A stretch of 64,000 nt of DNA from Setaria digitata (lineage: Eukaryota > Nematoda > Chromadorea > Rhabditida > Setariidae). The notes under the pieces are model-generated. The model saw only the letters and a program-made list of their open reading frames with translations, was not told the DNA's origin and ran no database searches. Position numbers and translations under genes: made by a program. The DNA lies in assembly GCA_003640385.1 (NCBI GenBank), contig RCAB01000054.1, positions 1 to 64,000 of the forward strand, given 5' to 3'. Positions 11,601 through 22,203 of this stretch are shown piece after piece. Each line of letters opens with the position of its first letter. Position 1 is the first letter of the stretch.

Positions 11601-14600
11601 TAAATAATATGGTGAAATTTAGTATACTGCGTATTTTCTCCCACTAATTTCAGATTAAAAACTATCATTTAAAGTCATCATCTTTTTGCAGGTAAGCTAA
11701 ACCAGTGCATTAATCGTTTTTATGATAATTTACAAAAATACTGCTCAACGAATGCTTCCCAAAATATTGGTGGATTAATTTGGGATTGCGTAGGGGAATT
11801 GCGCAAAGTTCAATCAAAATTTTTGCATGTACGAACGGATATCAATAGTGTACGTTTAATCGTTGCTATCGGCCTCTCTACCATTGTATGTTTCTTGAAT
11901 TCTTATTTATTTGGTGCTTTCTGTGTAGCATACAACTTGATAGATTCTGTAATCGATACATTTCACTCTGCCATACACTGAGTGTATAACTTCGGATACT
12001 GGGAATTTCTTTGCTCCCAAAGAAAATTTAAAAGAAAAATGTCTTATACACAGGTTAAATTAATTCGTAGAAAACATGAAACCGTTAGCTTTTATATTTT
12101 TCGTAAGTTCTCATTTACCAGCTGTAATATTTGCTTTGATAACATGTGCATGATTCTTTTTACAGGTGTCATGCATTTCTATTCACTTCATGTATTTTAT
12201 ATATTCACATGAAATCTATGGTGAGCCTGTTTTAAAAATATCAAACGCCGCACTGAAATTCTATTCACTGTCCAATAAATTTTTTTTAAAAAAACGAATT
12301 TCGAAGCCATAGGTTTCAGTTGTTCCATTTATGTGGAAATGAATATTGTTTATTCTTCATCTTTTAAAATATTTTACAGATTTTCGAAATAGGCCGCTCT
12401 CAACATATTTAACCATTTTTACGCAGCTGCTGCATCCCGTTGCTTTCTTCGCGTCAAGTTTAATTGAAGAGGAACATGATATACAGCAAGTTTTCTCTAC
12501 GTTATTAAGCACAGTAATATCATAATTTCTTTTTTCATAGTTGGTTTCAGTTTAATCTGTTCAAAATGTACTACTCTTCCAAATTGAACAGAATTAGTAC
12601 TGTTGAACAGAGTTGATATTATTTCATTGGCAACCTCCATCTTTCAATTAGGTTCGATTCCAAAGAGAAGGATCATTTTTCTGAAATAATTTTGAATCGA
12701 AGTAAGAATTTAAATCTGAAAATTAAAATTCAAAATTTGCTAGGGAAATTAATTTTTCGCATAAGTCAAGCATATAATCTATATTCGCACAGATTTTGCT
12801 TTATACAAATATTTGTTTTGAAAGGTATTTCTTTTTCGCTTCGCATCTTATTGTTATGCTTTTGGAGGAATTCCGTGGTTGGTTAAATAGCCGTAATAAA
12901 AGGTAATTTCCATTTTTTTTTTAACCCATGAATTATAAATCAGACAACAAAATTCTTGGAAATTTGCAAATCGACGACTAGTGAAAAAAATATGTTCGAA
13001 AATATATTGAAGGAAATCGACAAAACAAGCTTCAACTCTATTCTGTTGTTTTAGGATCTCTTTGAATAATCCAGCGAGACTCCGTAAAATGCTGATAATA
13101 TTATTTTTATTAATAATTCATCGCTTATGTCGAGGTTATACAGAATCAAGTCGACGGCGTTGGGTTATAGAAAGAGATATCACTAACAGCAACAAAAGTA
13201 AGTTGTTTTGTTTTCATATCATTTTGTTTTAAGCTACTACAAAGAGGACTGCTAATATAAGGCAGATGAGATATTGTCATCAAGGTATTTTTAAAAAGTG
13301 GCTGCGCCTGGAAGTTTGGAAATTTTTCGAAAAACAATTTTTTTGTTGTCACTCTTGACCTCCCGGCTAGCGATGCATTAATTATCCTTTCGAGAGGAAG
13401 AAAGAGACTATTGTATGAAACTTATATTCAGCATTGTGTTTTTTCAAGCTTATTTAATGGATTATTACGAGATTTTAACGAGCATTGGTAGTTCCAGCGA
13501 TATGCCGGATATTGTCTCTTTGCTGTGAGTTCTTTGCTTGCCATTTTCATGAACTAAGTTCCATTCAGTTCTTAAATCAAATTTTTTTTTTATCAATAAT
13601 TTCTCCGTTCTACAGTACGCCATGTATTAAAACTACACCGATTTATTTACACAGATAATAACACTTTAAATTAATGGCTAAAATAGTGAAGATATGAAAA
13701 AGAGAAAAAGATTATGTGATACTCTTGAGCCATCACTTCCTATTTAAAGAAAAAAAAATTTAAGAAAAAAATCTAAAGATTTTTTTTTTTCACCTTCTAA
13801 ATGATTCGTTTTAGGAAACAGTTCAGCATTTTGCGCTTTATTTCGTGTCTATTATCTGTGATTTTGATTGGCACGGGACTAGTTTTGCTTTACTGCAAAA
13901 GGAGGAGTCATTCGCGTCTTGCATTTTTTTTAATATTAGTTGCTTTATTTGGAATATTTATGAGTTATTACTATAAATCTCAGTAAGTTCCAAGACAATC
14001 TTAAATCTTTTCCGACCGATCTGCAGAAACTGGGCACTGTTCCAACTTCTGGTAATGAGAATGTGAAATAATTAGTCACTTGAAATCTAAATTGAGGAAT
14101 GCCTTGGCAGATAATTTAGTATAAACAGAATGAACAGCTAGTTCCACTGATGTATTAATGAACTTTGCCGTTATTCACGTGCAGATTTTTAACTTATCGA
14201 TAGTTAAGAAGGGAGGATTTATCGTATTTAATTTTTAAATTAAAGAATTCAACCTAACTTCAGTTAAGTTTATAATTCTTGCACAAACATCTTTCATGTT
14301 CGTATTACAGGCTAATATTTTTATTGGTTCATCTATGCAACTTATTTTTATTGCTATTATTTCGAGATTTCTTCTTATTCTTGTTCCTTTGGGCATTACT
14401 TATTATGCGAATATATAATGTACCACTTACTATTCTACAGCTATTTTTGGGATATTGCTTGGCTTCAGCCGATGCGAAGCCTTTCTTGATCGTCCGTGCC
14501 ATCTGTTCTTCATTTTTTTATTCGGCAAGTATTTTTCCATTATGTTATTGTAATAGTTATTGCTTGCTGTTGTTTATTGTTTGCTATTTGCTTGTTAAAT

Positions 14601-15486
14601 TAGATGTATACTTTTCAACCTGGTAGGTATAGCAGTGACAGTTCATTTATCGAATTTTGATGCGCTTTTAAATTTTGTTGCTAGTTAGAACCAGCTGGGT
14701 TAGACCAATGCTATGCTGAACCTAGTAGTGGCTGAGAATTTAATTTTTAACCGTTAAATAAACCCCAAGATTAGATTTTATCTTTGGTAAAGGATCTTCT
14801 TGCCTCATCTGAGTCTCAGTCATGACTCAACTATCTTCATTAGACAACTTATCGTAAGGCTTTGAAAAATATGGTACGGTATAGTATCATCTCTTATGAG
14901 AGATCTGCATTAAGAAAAATGAATTTGAATTAGCTTCCTTTTCTTGTAATAAATATCATTTTTCAATTATTGCTGCGTCTATGTGGATTCGTGTTATACC
15001 TCTTTAATCAGATTTATTTTCGGCATTGTTAGAAATTCTTATTTTGACTTCAATTTACAGGGTAACTCCAACAGTTTCTCGACGATCGATGTTGCGGTAG
15101 GATTAGTCGGTTTAAAAACTTACCATCCAGTGCCAGCTTTTTTGCAAGTTGTGCTCAACATTTATTCTGGACCACTATTAATAGTGTTTGGTTGGTGGCG
15201 TTCTTTAGTTGAGCAATCGATTACATTGAATTCATTGTCACAAAAGCGAAATGCAGTACTTTTTTTAATTTTCTCTATGTTACAGTTAAATATGTCGTTA
15301 TCGCTATTATCTGTATATATTCATCGTTATCACCTCTTTATTTGGTCTGTTTTTGCACCAAAATTTCTGTACGAATTATCTCATCTTATAGTATTTACAG
15401 CTGTTAGCTTCCTGGTTTATATTTCTGACAAGTCTAGTATAACACGGTGGGAAATAATGAATTTGTTCAGTGTTATTATGTATTAA
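8625..15486 (+). CDS. PIGG: GPI ethanolamine phosphate transferase 2 (PIG-G/GPI7)
   Basis: Multi-pass ER enzyme that adds ethanolamine phosphate to the second mannose of GPI anchors. Exons: 8625-8772, 9082-9287, 9355-9464, 9712-9814, 10136-10238, 10446-10537, 10885-11032, 11246-11428, 11692-11885, 12166-12220, 12380-12485, 12825-12902, 13055-13197, 13449-13524, 13815-13982, 14311-about 14622, and about 15013/15061-15486. An N-terminal membrane anchor precedes a lumenal alkaline-phosphatase-like domain with VIDAW, the PTVTMPRIK block holding the presumed nucleophilic Thr, FCGDDTWLRLFP, HYLGFDHIGH and GDHGMTESGNHGG. PTVTMPRIK and EEEH distinguish PIG-G from PIG-O and PIG-N. Many hydrophobic segments follow, ending with GNSNSFSTID and RYHLFIWSVFAPKFLYE as in PIG-G. 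The start directly follows a TCTTCAG acceptor, suggesting trans-splicing. Intron 12486-12824 appears to use a GC donor. The junction between 14622 and 15060 is unresolved (phase mismatch), so one small exon or a different donor is missing. Roughly 885 residues. Confidence 0.92.
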
Positions 15487-15920
15487 TTGATATATTTTGG
15501 TTCAGAAATAGGCTTTTTAATTTCCGACAACGAGTCTTGGATAAGGGATGTTGAAATTGCTTGCGATTAAACAACTGAGTTTATGTAACCTTTTTCCGTA
15601 ACCAAAAAAGATCTTTTTTTTTTTTTTAAACAGAATATTTTTTACTTATCTCTCAGTAATTGCTATATTCGTTAAAATTGATTCAGATGCGTTATAAAAT
15701 CTATCCATAACATAAACTTGATGAGAATGCATCGAAATTTTCTATACAGTGACTAATCTGATTATATCCATTAGAAAATAGAAATAATTAGTCTAGTAGT
15801 CTGTAACAGTTGAAATCACAGAAATGTAAAAAATGATGCATTGTTTTTTATTATGAATTTGAATTGTAATATAATTAAGTGGTTTTTTATCTTCTGATTT
15901 TATGAATAGAATCACAGTTG
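15487..15920. other. PIGG 3' flank, nothing recognised
   Basis: AT-rich sequence downstream of the PIGG stop codon. It probably includes the 3' UTR; no domain-bearing open frame is visible. Confidence 0.5.
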
Positions 15921-16195
15921 ATGATTTCAGCATTATCAGGGATCGTTTCCATTCGATCGTACAGCACTTCCTGTATTGTAAATTGTCATTGCAAGCAGTA
16001 TCTAGACGCCACAGTTAAACTTCGACTAGGAATAAACTTGGTTATCAGAAATTTAAGGATCTGCTGGTCATTCAGATGAAAATATTTCTAACTACAATTA
16101 ATGAGCTTTAGAAAAAGAGTGGCTGCCAGAATCTCTGCCATATTATCAACCGATTAGTAAAGCTGAGATTGGTGGAAATTCATACAGTCATTGAT
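15921..16195 (+). pseudogene. Possible relic of an ABCC (MRP-type) transporter
   Basis: A short plus-strand open stretch from 15921 reads LSGIVSIRSYSTS, then CKQYLDATVKLRLGINLV. This resembles the L-S-G-x-x-x-I-R-(A/S)-Y segment and following helix of the second transmembrane domain of ABCC transporters. A second open piece after an acceptor-like TTTAG near 16110 reads EKEWLPESLPYYQP, placed where the pre-NBD2 linker would come. No Walker A or signature motif was found nearby and stop codons follow both pieces. If real, this is a fragment or decayed copy; chance similarity cannot be excluded. Confidence 0.25.
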
Positions 16196-18237
16196 TTAAC
16201 TAATGAAAATGAAGACTTTAGATTTATTGCATTCAGATGGAAATTTTAAGAAGAGGATGTAACTTTTTCAATCCCACAGAAATTCTCACTTTTACAAATG
16301 GACAATATCTATGAGTACCATCGGAGCCATAGAAATTCCGAAGCCTTGTCCTTGAGAGTATTTTGAAATGGTGAGCTAATGTTCGTGCCTAGAAAGTTAT
16401 AAAGTAGTACAAAAGAAAGATTAGCAGAATCGAAATTGTACCGGAATTAATAGTAGCATTTCAGTAATATCTAAACTGTACGAATTCTATTGCTTTCACT
16501 GTCGTATTTCACGTCAAGATAAATGTGTCAGCTGTGCTGTGTCACAGTTAGTGCTAAAATTTATGAAATGAAAAAATTATACCATATTTAATTATTCTGA
16601 TCATAAAAATAGGTACCTGTAATCCAAGCGCTATTTTTGTGATGCGAACTTTTGACAATATATTGCAAGTCATTGGTACCATTACAGTTGCTGTACCGTT
16701 TGAGAAACAGACCTAAAACTATTAGATTTTAATTTTAAAGAAATCATTTCCAACTAAACCAATATTTTTTCACCGACCACTGTTAGTTAAAATGTACAAA
16801 TCACAAGGAAATTATTTCCTTTTATTAACCCTTTAATATCAATTTGTTTATTCCACTACTTAATATTTTTGGACGGAAATATTTCGAATAAAGTTTTGTG
16901 TTGAATGGTTATCATTCTCTGATTAGTAATAAAACTTGTCATAAGAACTGCAGAGCATTTATCATCCATCATATTCTTGTTTTGTTAGTGATGGTATTTT
17001 AAAAGAGCAAATAGCATTTAATAAATTAATGTTAATCCTGATAAGCACTATAAAGTGATTACGACAAACACAATCAGATATTTCTATTAATAATCGTTTT
17101 ATTTCATTATTCCGCCTTTTCAATCCTTTTTTTTTTTTTTTTTCTTCCTGAACATGACGAAATTTTGCAGATTAAAACATCATCATATCTTTTTACCATG
17201 ATAAATTTCAGTTATCATAAATATCGGAAAAATTCAATGGCTTCTTTGCCAACAAATTTATCACATCAATAATATAAATGTGAAATTATTTTTGATTAAT
17301 TTGACCCGTAAATCATTCGAAAATTTATACATTGCTTGTGACCCATAAATAATTCTATGTTCCTGATCGATAATATTAGCATTGATTTTGTTTTTTTTTC
17401 GACAAAATTATGGATCACATCTGGTGCAGGTGGATTGCTCAACATCTTCCGCTTATAATCGCGATTTTTCATAATTTGCATTCGGCTTTTTTGTACTGTC
17501 ATGTTCTACGGTTTCAATCATTGTCATATGATAATACCTTTCCCCTTCAAATCAATAAGTAATCATTTGCCATCTGTGTAAGTTCCGGTTTTTCAGGTAT
17601 AAACATACATATCTGTATATATGTAAAATATGTTCACTATTATTACTGCTAAAATGCAACAGGAAAAAAGAAAAAGAAAAACATCGCTTCAAAACAGTTC
17701 TGGCATGCTGCTCTACTCTGAACTAAGAGGAATGATAAAAGGATTATGTTAAATTAAAGGATTAAATTTTGTGAAAATTTAACCTCCAATAATTTATCAC
17801 AACCGAATGTGTAGCTTAGAATTGAAATAAGGTCAAATGGTACTCACATGTTTTGTTTCAAAGTACTGCTTTAATAAATCATTCGCATCGCAAAATGGGA
17901 AAGTTATACTGCTGAAAACTGATAACTATAATAATAAACAAAGTAAGTAGCAAGGGACTGTTTGTTTAGAACGAAATTGAAACGGTGAATTTCTTTTCTC
18001 TTCGGTGAACGAAATGCTTCATAGAATGGACAATCAATTCGAAGTTTCTTTAATAACAGTAGCAATGAAATCTAACTGGTTATGAATTAATTAACGAATG
18101 TTAACTATTGGGAACTTGATAATATCAATCAATTGGTTCAATTTGTTTGTTTTAAATATCATTTAGATCGATCTGTACAGAGAAATATATTTTTTTATTT
18201 GAATTTCTATTCCATAAAGGAAAAAAAAAAGACAGAA
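16196..18237. other. Non-coding or unresolved 3' part of the M8 gene
   Basis: The C-terminal Cys-rich exons of the minus-strand metallopeptidase should lie here. A minus-strand open frame at 17296-17502 is a weak candidate but has no clear family motif in frame. The rest is AT-rich, with poly-T near 17125-17145. Confidence 0.4.
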
Positions 18238-18350
18238 TGAAAAACGACTAACCGACGTGAAAGCCGTGTTATGATATGGTGATAACAGCAGAATAGAAAA
18301 TGACTAACCGACGTGAAAGCCGTGTTATGATATACTGATAACAACTTGTT
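18238..18350. repeat. Tandem duplication of about 58 nt spanning an M8 exon end
   Basis: A roughly 50-nt block beginning ACTAACCGACGTGAAAGCC and reading through GTTATGATAT to GATAACA occurs twice, at about 18245-18290 and 18303-18349. Seen from the minus strand, each copy contains the potential splice donor CG/GTTAGT, so the end of one M8 exon and its donor are duplicated. Confidence 0.8.
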
Positions 18351-21300
18351 TCAGCGAAAACACAGCCCCAGTTACGTCCATACCAGTATGCTTTCGTTTC
18401 AGCCAAAACCAAACTTTCGTTTAATTTATACCACTGTCTTAAAAGTTGAAAGCTATACTGCCAGGTAAATAGTTCATCGACAGGTAGATGGGTAGATTTG
18501 ATTTGATTCTAACTAAATGCAAATCGCTGATCTTCAAAACTGGAACACTCCGCACTATTCACTCATACGATAATGTTGAACAGCTTTGAACAGGTAATTT
18601 TTTTTTTTTTTTTCATTTGTTATGGCAAAATCTCATTATAGCTGGGCATTCAAGTAGCATATTCATTCATTCATGTATCTATAGTTTCTTCGTGAGCATT
18701 TGTTGAAAACGAAAATTTTAATTAAATTTTGACAAAGTCCGAGGATAAAAGAAAAGAAGTAAATAGATGAAAAATTAAGCTTTTCAATTCTCAGGATAAA
18801 TGAAAATGGAATTAGTCTTGTTTATCTTACAAAAAACTTGTACGAAATTTAAATGTTCACTTTTCTCCATTTTTTGTTGCTTCAAGAATGGAAGCGGAAA
18901 TTTTGGTTAAATAATTTCGTCCATTTGATAACATCGGTGTCATCAGTTCATCCTGAAATAAAATAAACGAAGTTTGTTTTCGAAACTTTCTTTTTCTTTC
19001 TTTCAAACTTAGCAGACAAATTAATTATTTTCCATGAAAATGCTATCAGCAATGATTTCCTATGAAGTTTTTGAATAAGACTGTCTATTCAAACATTTTT
19101 TCTTTTTCAAATCACATAAATGGACAATTTGACAGGAAAAAAAAAATTGAAATTGTTGAATGTAATTAAATCGTTGAGTATGTAATTAAATAATTAAAAT
19201 GAAGTCTAAAACGTGTTATTTTTTAGAACTTAACATTTATTTTATGTGGAAAAAAAATGATCCTACTAATTAGGCAACAAAATTAAAAATTAAAAATCAC
19301 AATTAAATTCGGACAACTCTACACAATACCGCCGACAATAATTTCTGGTGGTGTTTCAAGTTGAAATTTGCAATTTTTAAATAAGATTTTAATTAGAAAC
19401 TCGATAAATGTCTTCGAGAATTTGACATTCTAATGAAAAAAGATGAGAAGAACCGTCAATGAGTATCGTAATTAAAAATGCACATGTAGCAGTTTCACGG
19501 GCTTTTTGCCAGCTGCTTCAATTTTAGGGCCAATTAGAACTTATTTGAATTAAATTAAACTAAAATTAGAATTAGAAATTAATCAAAGTTAAGTAACTGT
19601 TATCACCAGTTCAGCAATAAACAATTTACGCTGATAACGCTAACAAAAAAAAAAATTTACGCCATAAATATATTCATTGAGATGTATTTTATCGTCACCG
19701 TCTGCTTCAACTCCATGCAAATTCTCGCAACCAAAATGATTTCTTGCTTCGATCTAAATTTGCTTATTTTCTTATCACTAAAGAAAAAAAAAAAAAAGAA
19801 TTGAAATTTGTCAAAGAATACAACTTTGATGATTTTTAATTAATGAACAATTTCTATTTAACATCTAAAATATACACTTAGTAAGGGTGATATAAATTAA
19901 TACTTTTCATAAGAACACTGTGCCTGCGGAGTTTGTGTTTTATAAAAAATTAACTTTTAAAAATTTCCAATAATATGTATTTTTGGTCATTTCAACTTCT
20001 TACACTATTTGAAAACGAATTCATTAATCGCTGTAAAATCTGTTTTAGGGCATCTGTGATCGTTTTAAATGTGTTAAGATGCTTTTTTCTATATGGGTAC
20101 GAATCTAGAATGCATCAGATATTAGAAAAAATGGAAATCTTTAAAATTAAGAAAAAAAAAAAAATTGGAAAGGTATTCTTCTTCTGCCTGATTAAGAATC
20201 CATTCCTTTTATGGGTCTGAAACCATTATTAAACCTATCATATTCTTATCACAAATTAAACTGTTAACTTTCAAATGATGATTACCACTGCTTTATCCTG
20301 AAAATCCATGTAGGTTGCAGTTACCCGTTGAGTGGAAGATTCATCAGTCCAACAGAATTTTCGCGAAGTCGGAGTTGACGATAAATCTTCCTCAGGTGTT
20401 ATTAAACCAAAACCCTACAACCAAATTGTAGACCTAACAAGTGATAGCTTTTTTTTTTTTCTTGCTTAAATAACAAAATAAAAGCCAATCTTAAAAGGAA
20501 ATTACATAAATTCAATTTTGAATCCTACCACATTACCTGCTTAGCCTAGACCCATTTCACAGTCATCACACGTTGTCTTAGTGACTTTATCTTAGCAATG
20601 TGTCAAGTTTAACTTTGAGCTAATTTTTGCTTCTATTTAATCATTTCTAGAAAAAGAAAAAACTAACTAAGGCATGCATTATTTCATGACGGAATAAATC
20701 GATTATGGCTCGAAAAGAATTCCATCGATGATTCAGTGGGCAAAATATTAATTGGCCAGCTGTTGGGCTAATTCATCAAGTGCATTGTAGTGTTACAACG
20801 ATGAAATTTGATTTAAAAAAAATTTTTAAATTTTATGACAAATTCAAAAAAAAAAAAAAAAATGCCGCAATATTACAGTAGTATGCTATCTGATAGCAGG
20901 TGGAATTATATTCTATCAATCATAAAAGCGGTCAAGTATGAAAAAAAAAAAAGCATCACCACAGAAGCGGAAAAGTGAGCCGTCAAATTATCTCGTTCAG
21001 TTACGTTTAGCTCACGTTTCAGATGCTTGACCTTTTCGACCTTTTATGCATTAACAGAAGCAATTATAAATGACTATCGGAACCGGACAGTTCAACGACT
21101 TCTAATGAGAAAAGACTTTACCGATTATTACCGATGAGAGCGCATGGTGCAGCTGCAGCAAGTAAGCCATCATCAGCATTACATTTCTGATCATCAACCT
21201 TGAAAAACAAAAGACAATGGTCAGTGTTCCAATTAATAGGCCACTAATTTTTGGGCCAATATTTACGAAGGAAATGTTTGAGACCTGCAGGAAAAGCAAA

Positions 21301-21521
21301 AAGTTGACGCCATAAAGTTTTAAACTGATATCTCTTCTATCAATCAGAGTTAGATCGAATTTTTCCCAGCGATTTGTTGTTTGTATGAAGCATTGAGCGG
21401 TTGATGAATGCCAATGCGGTGTGCATGATGCCAAATTTTCAGCGCTCAGTCTGTCGTTTCCCGGGAAATACCAGATGTTTATGAGCGATTCCATGTGCAT
21501 AACAGCTGATCGTAGGCCATC
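18309..21521 (-). CDS. Leishmanolysin-like (M8) zinc metallopeptidase, partial gene model
   Basis: Minus-strand exons in order: 21285-21521, 21122-21198, 20668-20767, 20325-20414, 19330-19429, [gap], 18861-18952, 18309-18437. The chain reads NFLLFLQVDDQKC, then LLAAAAPCAL, R-PTAGQLIFCP, then LFRHEIMHAL joined across an intron to GFG, giving the HExxHxxGF zinc site. Later come the Met-turn DELMTPMLSNG, the helix ISASILEAT, and QWYKLNE...WGCVF with Cys. This order is that of leishmanolysin/invadolysin (family M8), which are secreted or membrane-bound endopeptidases. The intron phases agree except between 19330 and 18952. An exon carrying the third zinc ligand (family GxHW) should lie there but was not found in a clean frame. 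The signal peptide and pro-domain are upstream of 21521, and a candidate signal exon is listed separately. The C-terminal Cys-rich end is not located. The family call is firm; activity is uncertain. Confidence 0.8.
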
Positions 21522-21618
21522 CTGCAGGTTTAGGCTTGTTGCACAAATAGTACAGTGCACTATAGACTTCAGTCATCTAATCCAATAACTGTTCTAGGTG
21601 AGATTAATTGATACAGTT

Positions 21619-21667
21619 AGTCTGTTTGAGCTGATGAATTAATTGATACAGTTAGCTCAAACAGACT
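21619..21667. repeat. 14-bp perfect inverted repeat with 21-nt spacer
   Basis: AGTCTGTTTGAGCT at 21619-21632 is the exact reverse complement of AGCTCAAACAGACT at 21654-21667. The spacer also repeats the preceding ATTAATTGATACAGTTAG, so direct and inverted repeats are nested. It lies in the presumed pro-domain intron of the M8 gene. Confidence 0.85.
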
Positions 21668-21728
21668 TCTTTAATTATAGAGTAATATATCGAACAAAAT
21701 ACTTTTATCAACGTGCAACTATATTCGA

Positions 21729-21831
21729 GACTACAAGCTGTCCACGTGTAACGTGCGAAAAGTGATCAGACTACAAGCTGTCTACGTGTAACGTGCGAAA
21801 AGTGATCGGTCTACAGGCTGTCCACGTGCAG
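21729..21831. repeat. 40-nt tandem repeat with E-box-like CACGTG cores
   Basis: Two nearly identical 40-nt units (21729-21768, 21769-21808) are followed by a partial third (21809-21831). Each begins with CTACA(A/G)GCTGT and contains a (C/T)ACGTG core; the full units also contain AACGTGCGAAAAGTGATC. The first and third units carry a perfect CACGTG. The array sits between the first confident M8 exon and its candidate signal-peptide exon. Confidence 0.85.
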
Positions 21832-22137
21832 CAGTACGGAAAATACCGCGATATAGTTTATCGTCAGTTTTTACACTGATTTAAAGATTTCACCAAATGT
21901 GTCATGCTGCATGCGACACAGTATTTCAAGCATTAAACATGATAGAAAAAACAATCAACTCATATTGTATGTTTTATGATTGATTTTGACAGTTAATTAA
22001 TTAGTAAAATATAGTGAAATTTAATTTTTCCAAATTTCATCGCTAAAAAAAAGCACCAGTATTGGTGTTGATAAATGAAGCATTTCTTGCTGCCCAATAA
22101 TTCCAATATTGAGTGGTTCCCAGTGCGGCACTTCACT

Positions 22138-22203
22138 GAGTAGTAATACAAAAATAGATGCCAGAAATACCACAGGTATCAATAAATTAGCACCTGACAT
22201 CAT
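22138..22203 (-). CDS. Candidate signal-peptide exon of the M8 gene
   Basis: A minus-strand start at 22203 (or 22200) opens a hydrophobic stretch MSGANLLIPVVFLASIFVLL, typical of a signal peptide or anchor, followed by a possible donor (A/GTGAAG). It lies about 0.6 kb upstream of the first confident M8 exon on the same strand. Connection to that gene is inferred from position and expected secretion only; the pro-domain exon between them was not found. Confidence 0.3.

Noticed and set aside
17296..17502. Minus-strand frame as the C-terminal Cys-rich exon of the M8 gene
   Set aside because: It has the right strand and position, but only one Cys in frame and no phase-consistent acceptor was confirmed.
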